Origin: Paenibacillus sabuli
Lineage (GTDB): Bacteria > Bacillota > Bacilli > Paenibacillales > Paenibacillaceae
Assembly: GCF_014705605.1 (NCBI RefSeq)
Contig: NZ_JACXIZ010000011.1
Coordinates: forward strand, 1 to 64,000
DNA: 64,000 bases
Reading direction: 5' to 3'
Both the position numbers and the translations under genes were made by a program. Positions 9,716 to 18,645 of this stretch are shown one piece after another (within the stretch, counting starts at the first letter, position 1; the number at the start of each line of letters is the position of its first letter). The notes beneath the pieces are model-generated. The model did not search any database and was not told the DNA's origin. It saw nothing but the letters and a program-made list of their open reading frames with translations.

Positions 9716-10669
9716 TTACAGCTTCTCGGCGATCCGCAGCTTGGCCGAGCGCGCTCTCGGATTAAGCTCGAGCTCGCGCTCGCCCGGTACGATCGGCTTG
9801 CGGTTGATCAGTCTGAGCGTGCCCTCCGATCCGCACACACATTGCGGAAAGTCCGGTGGGCAGGTGCACTTGGCGACATATGAAGCAAACAGCTGCTTGC
9901 AAATTCGATCCTCGAGCGAATGAAAGGTAATCACGGCGACCCGGCCGCCCGGCGCGAGACAACGCACCGCCTGATGCAGCGCCTCGCGTTCCGCGCCCAG
10001 CTCGTCGTTGACCGCGATGCGCAGCGCCTGGAAGGATCGCTTCGCCGGGTGCGGCCCGGTGCGGCGCGTCGCCGCAGGAATGGACGACTTGATCAGCTCG
10101 GCCAGCTCGCCGGTCTTCTCGATCGGCGCTTTCGCGCGCGCCGCGACGAGATTGCGGGCGATGGCGCGCGCGAACCGTTCCTCTCCGTATTCGGTCAGAA
10201 TCCGAGCCAGCTCACGTTCTTCCCATGTGTTGACGATGATGTGCGCCGTCAGCGTCTCCTGCCGGTCCATGCGCATATCCAGCGGCGCGTCATGGTTGTA
10301 GCTGAAGCCGCGCTCCGCTTCGTCGAGCTGCGGACTCGACACCCCCAGGTCGAACAGGATGCCGTCCACCTGCGGCTCGCCCCGCTCGTTCAGCGGCAGC
10401 TCGAGCTCGCGCAGCCGTTCCTGCAGCTCGCGGAAATTGCTGCGCACCAGCGTGACTCTGCTCGCGTAGGGCGCAAGCACCCGCCGGGCGTGAGCCAGCG
10501 CCTGCTCGTCCTGATCGAAAGCGATCAGGCGTCCGCCCTCTCCCAGGCGCGCGGCAATGTGCGCGCTGTGTCCCGCCCCGCCCAGGGTACAGTCCACATA
10601 GGTGCCGTCCGGACGCAATTTCAGGCCGTCCACCGCTTCTTCTTTAAGTACCGTTATGTGTTCGAACAA
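9716..10669 (-). CDS. rsmH: 16S rRNA (cytosine(1402)-N(4))-methyltransferase RsmH
   Basis: RsmH (MraW) methylates N4 of C1402 in 16S rRNA using S-adenosylmethionine. About 317 residues beginning [16 protein letters not shown]; the motif [12 protein letters not shown] binds the cofactor and [10 protein letters not shown] lies near the C-terminus. A TTG start is inferred: GGAGG is eight bases before it and the resulting N-terminus aligns with the usual MFxHxTVL. An alternative in-frame TTG five codons upstream overlaps the Shine-Dalgarno sequence. It is the second gene of the dcw operon, after mraZ. Confidence 0.95.
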   Translation of the reverse strand: MFEHITVLKEEAVDGLKLRPDGTYVDCTLGGAGHSAHIAARLGEGGRLIAFDQDEQALAHARRVLAPYASRVTLVRSNFRELQERLRELELPLNERGEPQVDGILFDLGVSSPQLDEAERGFSYNHDAPLDMRMDRQETLTAHIIVNTWEERELARILTEYGEERFARAIARNLVAARAKAPIEKTGELAELIKSSIPAATRRTGPHPAKRSFQALRIAVNDELGAEREALHQAVRCLAPGGRVAVITFHSLEDRICKQLFASYVAKCTCPPDFPQCVCGSEGTLRLINRKPIVPGERELELNPRARSAKLRIAEKL

Positions 10670-10710
10670 CGCTTCATCCTCCAAGTATCCGTCATGTTTA
10701 TGCAGCCGGC

Positions 10711-11148
10711 TCAGAAGTTGAAGTCCATGTCAACGAGCTTTTCGGCAATCTCGTTGAAGGTTTCCTCGGATTGCTGAAAGTAGCCTTCCCACGTCGCCTT
10801 GCTCCAAATTTCAACGCGATTCGTGACGCCGAGCACGATGCAGTCCTTCTCCAATCGGGCATGCTCCCGCAAATTGACCGGTAAATTTACCCTTCCCTGC
10901 TTGTCCAGGTCGCATTCGGTCGCGCCCGAGAAGAAAAAGCGCGTAAAGGCCCGCGCATCGGATTTCATCAGGGGCAGGGATTTTAATTTTTGCTCCAAAA
11001 TCGCCCACTCTGCCGCCGGATAGACGAACAGACAGTGGTCGAGACCGCGCGTGACGATAAACTGGGAGCCGAGACCGTCGCGGAATTTGGCAGGAATGAT
11101 CAATCGGCCTTTTTCGTCGACGCTATGCTGATATTCCCCCATAAACAT
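10711..11148 (-). CDS. mraZ: Transcriptional regulator MraZ
   Basis: MraZ is a small SpoVT/AbrB-fold DNA-binding protein that forms ring-shaped oligomers and regulates its own dcw operon. The protein begins [23 protein letters not shown], a textbook MraZ N-terminus, and has a second copy of the fold near DKQGRVNLP. About 145 residues, as usual. The open frame has seven additional upstream codons, but the family starts at MFMGEY. Four GTGG boxes lie directly upstream and are described separately as a probable operator. Confidence 0.96.
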   Translation of the reverse strand: MFMGEYQHSVDEKGRLIIPAKFRDGLGSQFIVTRGLDHCLFVYPAAEWAILEQKLKSLPLMKSDARAFTRFFFSGATECDLDKQGRVNLPVNLREHARLEKDCIVLGVTNRVEIWSKATWEGYFQQSEETFNEIAEKLVDMDFNF

Positions 11149-11168
11149 CCGGACGCTCCACCCCCCCA

Positions 11169-11202
11169 CCTATATTCACCACAATCCCCCACTTTGCACC
11201 AC
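11169..11202 (-). promoter_or_regulatory. Tandem GTGG boxes, probable MraZ operator
   Basis: On the minus strand three contiguous ten-base units begin GTGGTG, GTGGGG and GTGGTG (starting at 11202, 11192 and 11182). A fourth GTGG lies 13 bases further on, directly before mraZ. MraZ proteins are known to bind short G-rich direct repeats with about ten-base spacing upstream of mraZ, so autoregulation of the dcw operon is the likely role. No convincing -35/-10 pair was found among or above the boxes. Confidence 0.7.
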
Positions 11203-11231
11203 CGATGAAAAGTTATTCGCCACGCAAAATA

Positions 11232-11258
11232 AAAATCCTGCTTCATGAGCAGGATTTT
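11232..11258 (-). terminator. Rho-independent terminator after the methyltransferase gene
   Basis: An 11-base stem (AAAATCCTGCT with AGCAGGATTTT) closes a five-base loop and continues on the minus strand into TTATTTT. It lies about 40 bases beyond the methyltransferase stop codon and separates that gene from the mraZ operator and dcw operon. Confidence 0.85.
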
Positions 11259-11299
11259 CATCAATTATTTTATGGGATTAATGAATTCTCATCTGCGCC

Positions 11300-12304
11300 C
11301 TACCTTTTTTGGAGGCCGACGAAGTACCAGCTGCCTTCCCGAATGACCGGCTGGCGCCGCTTAACGACCAAGCCGTGCGCCGACGCCGTCTCCTCGAGCT
11401 CCCGATCAGTGGGAAAGCCGTGCAAGTTGTCGTGCGCCGACATGTAGCTGTTGAAGGCCGCCGAGAAGGCTTGACCGCTGCCGCTCATGTAGAGCGGCGT
11501 AATCAGCGAGACCGAGCCCTTGTCGCTGAGCAGCTCGCGCGCCCGTTCGAACAGCAGGCCCCTCGTATCCGGGTGGAAGTAATGCAAAATGTTGTTCATC
11601 ATGATCAGGTCGACAGGCTCTTTCGGTCCCTCCCAGCGGCTGAAGTCGCCATGCACAAATTCGATTTTGCATCCAGTTGCGCTCTGCAGGCCGGTCCGCG
11701 CCTGCTTGACCACATCCTCGTTTTGCTCGATCCCGATCAGACGCAGACCGCGGATCTTCTGCGACAGCCGGCGCAGGTAGCCGCCGTGGCCGCAGCCGAT
11801 GTCCAGCACCGACCGCGCCCGGTTCAGACGCACCCAGTTCGACACCCGGGGGAAGGCGATGCGCTCCAGCAGCGACGAGGTCGCCGCCACCGTCGAGCCG
11901 TAGCGTTCGTTCTCGAACATCGGCCGGTGCTCGCCCTTCATCAGACGCGGGAACTCGAGCAGCGTCGGAATATGCATTTCCATCATCTCGCGCAGCAGCG
12001 GACCGACGCTGTGCGTACTGGAATCGGACACGTAGGTGAGCATTTCTTTGTCGGCATGGATGCGCCCCTCCCGCTCATGCAGGTGGCCGAGCACGATCCC
12101 GGTGTCGACCCAATTGCTCAGCAGCTCCTCGTCCAGTTCCTGCGCCTCGGCGATCTGCTCCACCGTCGCGCCGTCCGCGAATGCGTCGAACAAGTCCATC
12201 GAATAGCCGACATACGCATGCCACGCCGGTAGAAACGAGGCGTTCTGTTTCATCCATTTGCGGGCGTGCAGCAGCCTCTTCCATTCATTAACGGCTTCCA
12301 TCAT
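11300..12304 (-). CDS. Class I S-adenosylmethionine-dependent methyltransferase with helical N-terminal domain
   Basis: About 334 residues. The N-terminal half is helical and resembles the winged-helix/dimerisation part of small-molecule O-methyltransferases. The C-terminal half is a Rossmann methyltransferase domain with motif I DIGCGHGG at residues 168-174, the acidic loop GIEQNEDVV, HGDFSRW and MMNNILHYF. The substrate is unknown. The start is taken at the first of two adjacent ATG codons, seven bases after GGGAGGA; an upstream in-frame ATG lacks such a site. It lies 42 bases after an FAD monooxygenase gene and probably shares its transcript. ahcY, whose product recycles the methylation by-product, is the next gene upstream but is separated by a terminator. 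Confidence 0.85.
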   Translation of the reverse strand: MMEAVNEWKRLLHARKWMKQNASFLPAWHAYVGYSMDLFDAFADGATVEQIAEAQELDEELLSNWVDTGIVLGHLHEREGRIHADKEMLTYVSDSSTHSVGPLLREMMEMHIPTLLEFPRLMKGEHRPMFENERYGSTVAATSSLLERIAFPRVSNWVRLNRARSVLDIGCGHGGYLRRLSQKIRGLRLIGIEQNEDVVKQARTGLQSATGCKIEFVHGDFSRWEGPKEPVDLIMMNNILHYFHPDTRGLLFERARELLSDKGSVSLITPLYMSGSGQAFSAAFNSYMSAHDNLHGFPTDRELEETASAHGLVVKRRQPVIREGSWYFVGLQKR

Positions 12305-12346
12305 GCTGTGATCCTCCCATCGCATTCGCAATTTGGCTTCGTATGA

Positions 12347-13702
12347 CTAAGAGTCGACCAGCCCGCTCCACCGTCCTTTGATACGGAGCCACGGCGCGTC
12401 CTGCTCCTTCATGAATCGTCTGGCTTGCTTCTCCTCCGGCGTCGGCGCTCGCCCGGCAGGCAGGACGCCGAGCTGCCTGAGGCGGTCGATCCAGTTGTCC
12501 GGCCATGCCCCGAGTCCGGACACGTTCAGCATATATTTGAAATGTAAATATTCGGATTCGCTGATCCCGCGCAGCACATGACGCCGCATGGCGCTCCAGC
12601 TGCGTCCTCCGTGAGCGTAGGCGAGCGCGGACAGGTGACTGAGATCGGAGATCAGGTCGACCCGCGGTCGCCGGATCGCCTCGTACGTATTCAGATCGGC
12701 TGCGGCGCTCTGCCCGGTCGAGACGTTCCAGCCGATCAGGCCGGCCAGGATCGCCGCATCCTGGATCGCCAGATTCATGCCCTCGCCCGCCATGGGATGC
12801 ACATTATGCGCGGCGTCGCCGATCAGCACCACATTGCCTTGCACATAGCTCGAGGCGTGATGACGGAACGGAATCATCAGCTGAATATCCTTCCATTGGC
12901 GGATCGTCTGCACGGCGCCGTCCATCTCCGGCATGAGCGCCCGATAGGCGTCGTAGAAGGCCGGCAGACCGGCCTTGCGCATGCTCTTGAACTCGTGCGG
13001 CTTGATCAGGTAGACCGTGCGCACGCGATCGTCCGGGAGCGGGAACATCCCGAGGAAGCGCGGCCCTTGCGAGATGATGGTGGCCTCCCGCAGGCCCAGC
13101 GGTCTGCGGAAGGAAACGGTGAGAAAATGGTGGTTGTACTCCTGCTTCGGCGCATCGACACCCATCTCGGCCCGCATCGCCGAAGCGCGCCCTTCCGCTC
13201 CGACGTAGACGTCAGCCTTGACGAGCAGGTCCTCTTCCCCCGCTTTGACCCGGGCGCCCTCGATATGCCCGGCTGCGCTGCGCTGCAATCCGGCAAACGA
13301 TCCCGGCTGCACCAACCGGAAGGACGGGTAGCTTTGCGCCCTTGCCAGCAGCGTCTCCTTCAGTTCCTCATGCGGATGCATGAGCGCGTAATTGTAGGGC
13401 TGCCCGAGCACGCCGTAATCGAACACGATGTCCTCCGGCGTTTTGGCTGTTTGATGAGCCCCGGCCTGCCGCTCTTGCATGCGAATCGTCGGTACAGTGT
13501 ATCCGCCGGCTTCGATTCGCTTCAGCAGCCCTGCCCGGTCGAGAATTTCCAAGCTTTTCGGCTGCAGCAGCTCGCCTTTATATTGCTTTTGCAACCCGCC
13601 GGTACGCTCGGCCACCACGACCTCGACACCTTGCTCGGCGAGCAGCATACCCAGCGTCAGACCCGCGATTCCGCCTCCGGATACAAATACCTGGCAATTC
13701 AT
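12347..13702 (-). CDS. FAD-dependent aromatic-ring monooxygenase-type oxidoreductase
   Basis: A class A flavoprotein monooxygenase of the PHBH/UbiH type, about 451 residues. Visible motifs are the N-terminal FAD dinucleotide fold VSGGGIAGLTLG, the DG-like segment VGAEGRASAMRAEMG, and the GD motif LIGDAAHNVHPMAGEGMNLA that contacts the flavin ribityl chain. Such enzymes usually hydroxylate or oxidise aromatic or polyketide-like substrates with NAD(P)H and oxygen; the substrate here is not identifiable. The frame is open 70 codons upstream, across the ahcY terminator, so the ATG after the G-rich site is preferred. The methyltransferase gene follows directly. Confidence 0.88.
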   Translation of the reverse strand: MNCQVFVSGGGIAGLTLGMLLAEQGVEVVVAERTGGLQKQYKGELLQPKSLEILDRAGLLKRIEAGGYTVPTIRMQERQAGAHQTAKTPEDIVFDYGVLGQPYNYALMHPHEELKETLLARAQSYPSFRLVQPGSFAGLQRSAAGHIEGARVKAGEEDLLVKADVYVGAEGRASAMRAEMGVDAPKQEYNHHFLTVSFRRPLGLREATIISQGPRFLGMFPLPDDRVRTVYLIKPHEFKSMRKAGLPAFYDAYRALMPEMDGAVQTIRQWKDIQLMIPFRHHASSYVQGNVVLIGDAAHNVHPMAGEGMNLAIQDAAILAGLIGWNVSTGQSAAADLNTYEAIRRPRVDLISDLSHLSALAYAHGGRSWSAMRRHVLRGISESEYLHFKYMLNVSGLGAWPDNWIDRLRQLGVLPAGRAPTPEEKQARRFMKEQDAPWLRIKGRWSGLVDS

Positions 13703-13837
13703 GCAACGCCCCCCTGCTTGTTCGGCCGGCGCCGATTCGTCGTCGTAAGCACCAGATTCTCTTTCCGGCACGCAACGGCGCTGTGTGGCTGTGTTATGGC
13801 TATTTACCGCCGCGGACCCTGATTTGAAACGAAAAGC

Positions 13838-13872
13838 AAAAAACCGACAGGGACGGCCCCTGTCGGTTTTTT
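13838..13872 (-). terminator. Terminator of ahcY
   Basis: A near-perfect hairpin (AAAAAACCGACAGGG paired with CCCTGTCGGTTTTTT, loop GCCGT) followed on the minus strand by a T-rich tract, about 45 bases beyond the ahcY stop codon. Its A-rich other side could also stop plus-strand transcription. Confidence 0.9.
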
Positions 13873-13914
13873 GTTCAAAATTATAGAAAGTATAGGTTGC
13901 CGCATTCCTCACGA

Positions 13915-15177
13915 TTAATGCTCCTGCCAGCTCTCCAAGTACGCCGCCTGCTCGGCGGACAGCTTGTCAATGCCCGCGCCGAGCGATTCGAGCTTGAAGC
14001 GGGCGACCTGCTCGTCGAGCTCGTACGGCACGTTGACCACCTTGCGGCCAATCGCTTCGTACTGGTCGTTGACGTATTTCAGCGACATCGCCTGCAGAGC
14101 GAACGTCATGTCCATGATCTCGGCGGGATGGCCGTCGCCGGCGGCCAGATTGACGAGCCGTCCTTCGGCCAGCACGTATACCTTGCGCCCGTTCTTGAGC
14201 TGATATTCCTCGATATTGCGGCGCACCGTCCGCTTGCCGGTCGAGCGCGCCTCCAGCTCCGGCTTGTTGACCTCGATGTCGAAGTGACCGGCGTTGGAGA
14301 GGATGGCTCCGTCCTTCATAACCTCGTAATGCTCGCCGCGAATGACGTCGCGGTTGCCCGTAACGGTGACAAAGAAATCGCCGTGCTTGGCAGCCTCCAG
14401 CATCGGCATGACCGCGAAGCCGTCCATATAGGCCTCCACCGCCCGGATGGCGTCCGTCTCGGTCACGATGACATTGGCGCCGAGCCCTTTGGCCCGCATC
14501 GCCACGCCTTTGCCGCACCAGCCATAGCCGGCCACGATCACCGTCTTGCCGGCCACGACCAGGTTGGTCGTACGATTGATGCCGTCCCACACCGATTGTC
14601 CGGTGCCGTAACGGTTGTCGAACAGGTACTTGCAGTACGCGTCATTGACCGCGATCATCGGGAATTCAAGCTTGCCTTCCTTCTCCAGCGCCCGCAGCCG
14701 CAAAATGCCGGTCGTCGTCTCCTCGGCGCCGCCGCGCACCTTGGCCAGCAAATCGCGGCGCTCGGCGTGCAGGATCGTGACCAGATCGCCGCCGTCGTCG
14801 ATAATCAGGTCGGGCTCGGTTTCCAGGGCATGCAGCATCAACTGCTTGTATTCCTGCGGATCGGGATTGTACTTGGCGAAGACGCGGATGCCGTCCTCCA
14901 CGAGCGCCGCGCACACGTCATCCTGCGTAGACAGCGGATTGCTGCCGGTAATTGCCACCTCCGCGCCTCCGGCCTGCACCACCTTGGCCAAGTAGGCCGT
15001 CTTGGCTTCCAGATGCAGCGAAATCGCCACCTTCAATCCTTTGAAAGGCTGCTCGCGCTCGAATTGCGCGCGGATCCGGTTCAATACCGGCATATGCGCC
15101 TGGACCCAATCGATCTTGAGATGTCCCTCCGGGGCGAGCGCCATATCGCGCACAATGCTTTGTTCGGTCACACTCAT
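13915..15177 (-). CDS. ahcY: S-adenosylhomocysteinase (adenosylhomocysteine hydrolase)
   Basis: AhcY reversibly hydrolyses S-adenosylhomocysteine to adenosine and homocysteine, removing the inhibitory product of methyltransferases. About 420 residues. The NAD-binding domain shows GYGWCGKGVAMRAKGLGA and TETDAIRAVEAYMDGF; SNPLSTQDDVCAAL and NDAYCKYLFDNRYGTGQS are typical active-site stretches. The ATG chosen (MSVTEQS) has GGAGG upstream. B. subtilis uses the MtnN/LuxS route instead, so this gene is a lineage marker for this group. bshC lies directly upstream. Confidence 0.96.
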   Translation of the reverse strand: MSVTEQSIVRDMALAPEGHLKIDWVQAHMPVLNRIRAQFEREQPFKGLKVAISLHLEAKTAYLAKVVQAGGAEVAITGSNPLSTQDDVCAALVEDGIRVFAKYNPDPQEYKQLMLHALETEPDLIIDDGGDLVTILHAERRDLLAKVRGGAEETTTGILRLRALEKEGKLEFPMIAVNDAYCKYLFDNRYGTGQSVWDGINRTTNLVVAGKTVIVAGYGWCGKGVAMRAKGLGANVIVTETDAIRAVEAYMDGFAVMPMLEAAKHGDFFVTVTGNRDVIRGEHYEVMKDGAILSNAGHFDIEVNKPELEARSTGKRTVRRNIEEYQLKNGRKVYVLAEGRLVNLAAGDGHPAEIMDMTFALQAMSLKYVNDQYEAIGRKVVNVPYELDEQVARFKLESLGAGIDKLSAEQAAYLESWQEH

Positions 15178-15199
15178 GCTTCTTTCAACCTCCATTATG

Positions 15200-16849
15200 C
15201 TAGATATAGACAATGCTGTGGCCGCCGCGCGGTCGGAACGGCTGCGCGGCCAGCTGCCGCAGCCAGTCGACGCCGACGCGGTTCCAATAATACACGGCGC
15301 TCAGCACGCGCTCCTGCGGGCCGGCGGCGGGATGCAGCGTCAGACGCAGCAGCTCCAGCTGCCGCAGCGCGGTCTCTTGCCTTCTTTCCCTTTCCTTGCC
15401 TACGGCCTGCTCCATATACGCGACCTGCTCCAGCAGCTTGGCCCGGTTCGTCTCGGCGATCGGCGACAGGCCGGGCCAGCGAGCGGTCAATTCGGCCAGC
15501 AACGGCTCGTAGGCGTCCAGCATTCGGCCGCGGGCGCGGGCGAATGCCTCTTCCGGGAGCTCGCCCTCCGCCTGAGCCAGCCACTGTGCCTTGATCTCAT
15601 CCATACGCTGCGCTACGTCTTCGTATGTCAGTCCATAGCGAGCCAGCAGCTTGCGTTCTTGCTCGTCGATCAGCGTAAACGAGGCCCGCGGCACGACGAG
15701 CGGCATGCGCATGCCGAGCAGACCGAAGGCATCGCCGACCATCGCCCAGTACGCAATCTCGGCCGGACCAAGCACCGTCGCGAGCACCGGCAGCGCATAG
15801 TCCTGCATGAGCGGCCTCGTCAGTACATTATTGCTGAAGCGCTGCGGCTCGGTCTCGGCCAGCTTCGCCAGCTGCCGCTCCTCGAAGCGCAGCTGCCCCT
15901 TGCGGTCGGCATAGCCGTCCGCCTCCCGATACAGCAGCAAGCGCTCGCCCGCACCGCGGCCGGGCCCATCGGCATAGACGAATAGATGCGCGCAGTTCTC
16001 CTCCGTCTCCACCTGCGGCGCGTACCCCAGCTCCCGCAGGCGGCGCGCCGCGTCCGCGTAGGCCTGACGAAGCTCCGCATTGCGCGCGATCAGGCGCGCA
16101 AACATCGGCGCTTCGAGCCGGCGCAGCTCGGGGTCGTCGGCGTCCAGCACGACCAGCCCGTCCTCGGCAAACAGCTGCAGCAGCAGCGCGCCGAACACCT
16201 CGCTCAGCGTCTCCCCGCTGGCCGCCGCCGTCTCCATCTGCGCCAGCAGCGTCGGCTTGTGCTCCGTATCCGGGAGCGCCTCGGCCAGCTCCCGCAGCGC
16301 GCGCCGCCAAGCTCCCTCGTCTATAAGCGTGCGGCTCACCGACGTGCGCGCGCCGCGCGGCCGGTCCAGATGCAGCTTGGTCAGGGATGGCTTGCTGTCC
16401 ACGACATAGGTATGTGCGGCTTCCTCCCAGTCGTGATCCTCGCCGGCAATCCAGAACACCGGCACCACCGTACGGCCGAGCAGCTCCGAGGCGTGGCGCG
16501 CCGCGGCGATGACGGACACCGCCTTGTGCAGCGTCATCATCGGCCCGCTCCATAGTCCGGCCTGCTGCCCGCCGACCACGACCTGCGCGCCCTCGCCCAG
16601 CGCCGCGATGCTCTGCCGCGTAGCGGCAGAGGCTCCGAGGCGGACATTGTAGCGTTCCAGCACGGGCGCCAGCTCGCCCGGCGCGATCCGCGGAGCTTCG
16701 CCGCATTCGAGCGCGGCGGCTCTGCGCCGCCAGTCCTCCGGCTCCTCCGGGTGCCCGCCATACAGCCGAGCCACCCGAGCGTCGCTTCGTTCCACGTATG
16801 CGGCGGTGAGCGGCGACGCATGCGGCAGCGCATAACGTTGTATGTTCAT
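15200..16849 (-). CDS. bshC: Bacillithiol biosynthesis cysteine-adding enzyme BshC
   Basis: BshC catalyses the last step of bacillithiol formation, adding cysteine to glucosaminyl-malate. About 549 residues beginning MNIQRYALPHASPLTAAY. Typical motifs are WIAGEDHDWEEAAHTYV and a C-terminal coiled-coil dimerisation region containing LEQVAYMEQAVGKERERRQ. The frame is open 57 codons upstream through a terminator, so the ATG after GGAGGATGAGG is used. The panE-bshC-mraZ order matches B. subtilis (ylbQ-yllA-yllB), with ahcY and two further genes inserted here before mraZ. Confidence 0.94.
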   Translation of the reverse strand: MNIQRYALPHASPLTAAYVERSDARVARLYGGHPEEPEDWRRRAAALECGEAPRIAPGELAPVLERYNVRLGASAATRQSIAALGEGAQVVVGGQQAGLWSGPMMTLHKAVSVIAAARHASELLGRTVVPVFWIAGEDHDWEEAAHTYVVDSKPSLTKLHLDRPRGARTSVSRTLIDEGAWRRALRELAEALPDTEHKPTLLAQMETAAASGETLSEVFGALLLQLFAEDGLVVLDADDPELRRLEAPMFARLIARNAELRQAYADAARRLRELGYAPQVETEENCAHLFVYADGPGRGAGERLLLYREADGYADRKGQLRFEERQLAKLAETEPQRFSNNVLTRPLMQDYALPVLATVLGPAEIAYWAMVGDAFGLLGMRMPLVVPRASFTLIDEQERKLLARYGLTYEDVAQRMDEIKAQWLAQAEGELPEEAFARARGRMLDAYEPLLAELTARWPGLSPIAETNRAKLLEQVAYMEQAVGKERERRQETALRQLELLRLTLHPAAGPQERVLSAVYYWNRVGVDWLRQLAAQPFRPRGGHSIVYI

Positions 16850-16996
16850 CGTAACAGCCTCATCCTCCAGTTGCTGAGCACAGCTCTCGAGTAGATTGTA
16901 CACAACGCCGTCAGCAGCGTCAATGAAGGGCGGCGACCAGGCCAAGCGCAGGAGGCTGATCCTGGCCGGGCGAGCCGACTGGTCAGTCGAGACAGG

Positions 16997-17031
16997 AAAA
17001 AAGCGCCCGCGGACCTGCATCCGCTAGCGCT
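16997..17031 (-). terminator. Terminator of the panE-DUF3397 operon
   Basis: Hairpin AGCGC..GCGGA / TCCGC..GCGCT with loop TGCAGG on the minus strand, followed by a run of six T. It lies about 50 bases beyond the DUF3397 stop, so bshC probably has its own promoter in the remaining 150 bases. No clear -35/-10 pair was identified there. Confidence 0.8.
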
Positions 17032-17081
17032 CTTCTTGTTTGTATGATGACGCCTCGTCACACCCTCCCGCACCGGCCGTC

Positions 17082-17477
17082 TCAGATTCGCCACAGGCTT
17101 CCGATGACGCCGATCGCCATGAGCAGCACATACATCGCGCTCATCGCAAAAAAACCGATTCTCCACACCGCCCGGACGATGCGCCGCGCATCCAGCTTCC
17201 CCTTGGTCCGATACTGGAGATTGCCGAGCAATCCCCCGCCGAGCAGCATGAGCAGCAGAATGCCGTAAAATCCGAAGCCGCTATTGAAAATCTGATTGAA
17301 CAGCACCGACACGCAGCCGATCAAAAGCGGCGTCGTCACATCCATGGCCAGCCGAATCGCTTTTTTGCGATCTCCGACATAAGCGGCGTATCCCGCATAA
17401 ATCAAGGCAAAGGGAACAACGGGCACAATTGCCAGAATCGCGTACGTTTGCACCAGTCCGTCCCACAACCATTGCAC
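17082..17477 (-). CDS. DUF3397 family membrane protein
   Basis: A 131-residue integral membrane protein with four predicted hydrophobic helices (LAIVPVVPFALIYAGYAAYV; VTTPLLIGCVSVLFNQIF; GFYGILLLMLLGGGLLGNL; IGFFAMSAMYVLLMAIGVIG) separated by basic loops. It resembles the small DUF3397 proteins encoded next to panE/bshC in Bacilli. Function unknown. The start is GTG behind GAGGGGGCTGG, 15 bases after the panE stop, so the two genes form an operon. Confidence 0.75.
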   Translation of the reverse strand: MQWLWDGLVQTYAILAIVPVVPFALIYAGYAAYVGDRKKAIRLAMDVTTPLLIGCVSVLFNQIFNSGFGFYGILLLMLLGGGLLGNLQYRTKGKLDARRIVRAVWRIGFFAMSAMYVLLMAIGVIGSLWRI

Positions 17478-17492
17478 ACCAGCCAGCCCCCT

Positions 17493-18479
17493 CTATGTAC
17501 TTGGCCCGTCCGCCGCGCCCTCGAGCGTCCGCACGAGCGTCACCATCGCTTCGTGGAGCGGCGCCGCCAGCCCGTACTGCCGAGCCAGTGCGACGATTCC
17601 ACCATTGATCCAATCGACCTCGGTTCGTCGGCCGCGGCGAATGTCCTGCAGCATCGACGATTCATTATCCGCGGTGGCGCGGCACACCTCGTGCAGACGC
17701 GCCCAGGCTTCTTCCCCGCCGCTCATCCCGTCTGTATGCAGCACGAGAAACGCTTCTTCGTGCAGTCGCCGCATCAGGAGCGCCCGCGCGGGGTCATCCG
17801 GCAGCCGGCCGTTTTTCACGCCGTAGAGGGCAGTGAGCGGATTAATCACCGCGTTTAACAGTAATTTCTGGTAGATTCGGTCCTTCATCTTTTTCGACAA
17901 AACGGCGTCGATTCCTGCATTTTTCAACTGCCGGACCAACATTTTTTGCGTCATGTCACCCTCGCGGATCCTGATAGGGCATTCCAGCCCGTCCGTATCC
18001 TCGATCCACAGCCTCCCTGTCCCTGTGTGCCGCACGGCGCGCCCGCCGAGCCGCAGGGCGCCGTCCGTCGTCACCACCGCCGCCGCTCGCCAGCCTGGCA
18101 TAGCGGCTCGCAGACCGGGCATGTGGCCGATTCCGTTCTGCAGACAGAGCAGCAGGGCGCCGGGACGGCCCGCTCGCATCACCGTCGAGATGAGCGCGTC
18201 GTCGATGTCAGGCTGCTTGACGGTCAGCAGGACCACGTCCGCCGGGGCGCCGGGCGCGTCCGTCGCAGCGCGCGCCGGAATGGCAATCTCGCGACTGCCT
18301 TCCCGATCGATCAGTTCGATGCCGCGGGCGTCGAGCTGCGCGGCCTGCGCGCGCGAGCGGGCCCACAGCTCCGTCTCTAGTCCGGCCGCCGCCAGCCTTG
18401 CCGCATACAGCATGCCTATCGCTCCCGCACCGACGACCACGAATCGACTGCTGCGCGGCGCTTGTCTTGGTTGGCTCAT
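17493..18479 (-). CDS. panE: 2-dehydropantoate 2-reductase (ketopantoate reductase)
   Basis: PanE/ApbA-family enzyme reducing 2-dehydropantoate to pantoate with NADPH for pantothenate and coenzyme A synthesis. The 328-residue protein has an N-terminal NADP fold (VVVGAGAIGMLYAARL), the central LCLQNGIGH, and the C-terminal helical motif KLLLNAVINPLTALYGVKNG with the conserved Asn and Pro. It is the ylbQ-like paralogue found upstream of bshC and mraZ in Bacilli. Other ketoacid substrates cannot be excluded. Confidence 0.9.
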   Translation of the reverse strand: MSQPRQAPRSSRFVVVGAGAIGMLYAARLAAAGLETELWARSRAQAAQLDARGIELIDREGSREIAIPARAATDAPGAPADVVLLTVKQPDIDDALISTVMRAGRPGALLLCLQNGIGHMPGLRAAMPGWRAAAVVTTDGALRLGGRAVRHTGTGRLWIEDTDGLECPIRIREGDMTQKMLVRQLKNAGIDAVLSKKMKDRIYQKLLLNAVINPLTALYGVKNGRLPDDPARALLMRRLHEEAFLVLHTDGMSGGEEAWARLHEVCRATADNESSMLQDIRRGRRTEVDWINGGIVALARQYGLAAPLHEAMVTLVRTLEGAADGPST

Positions 18480-18564
18480 CGTCTCCCTCTCCCTTCCCCC
18501 GTCCCTGCCAGTCCTGCGATACCTCCATTATACAAAAAATTCATACAAAGCATTGCATTTGCGC

Positions 18565-18629
18565 AAAAACCGCCCGAATACCGGATTCCGGCATATGCGC
18601 TGCCGGATTTCCGTGCGTTCGGGCGGTTC
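18565..18629 (-). terminator. Long hairpin terminator after the GerR/RsfA-like gene
   Basis: A ten-base outer stem (ACCGCCCGAA with TTCGGGCGGT) encloses a second imperfect GC-rich hairpin built around CCGGAT/ATCCGG. On the minus strand it continues into TTTTTGCGC. It lies just beyond the GerR/RsfA-like stop codon and separates that gene from panE. Confidence 0.75.
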
Positions 18630-18645
18630 TTGATAGATCGCTGTG

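Noticed and set aside
13703-13912. N-terminal extension of the FAD monooxygenase
   Set aside because: It would run through the ahcY terminator; the canonical FAD motif starts directly after the ATG at 13702.
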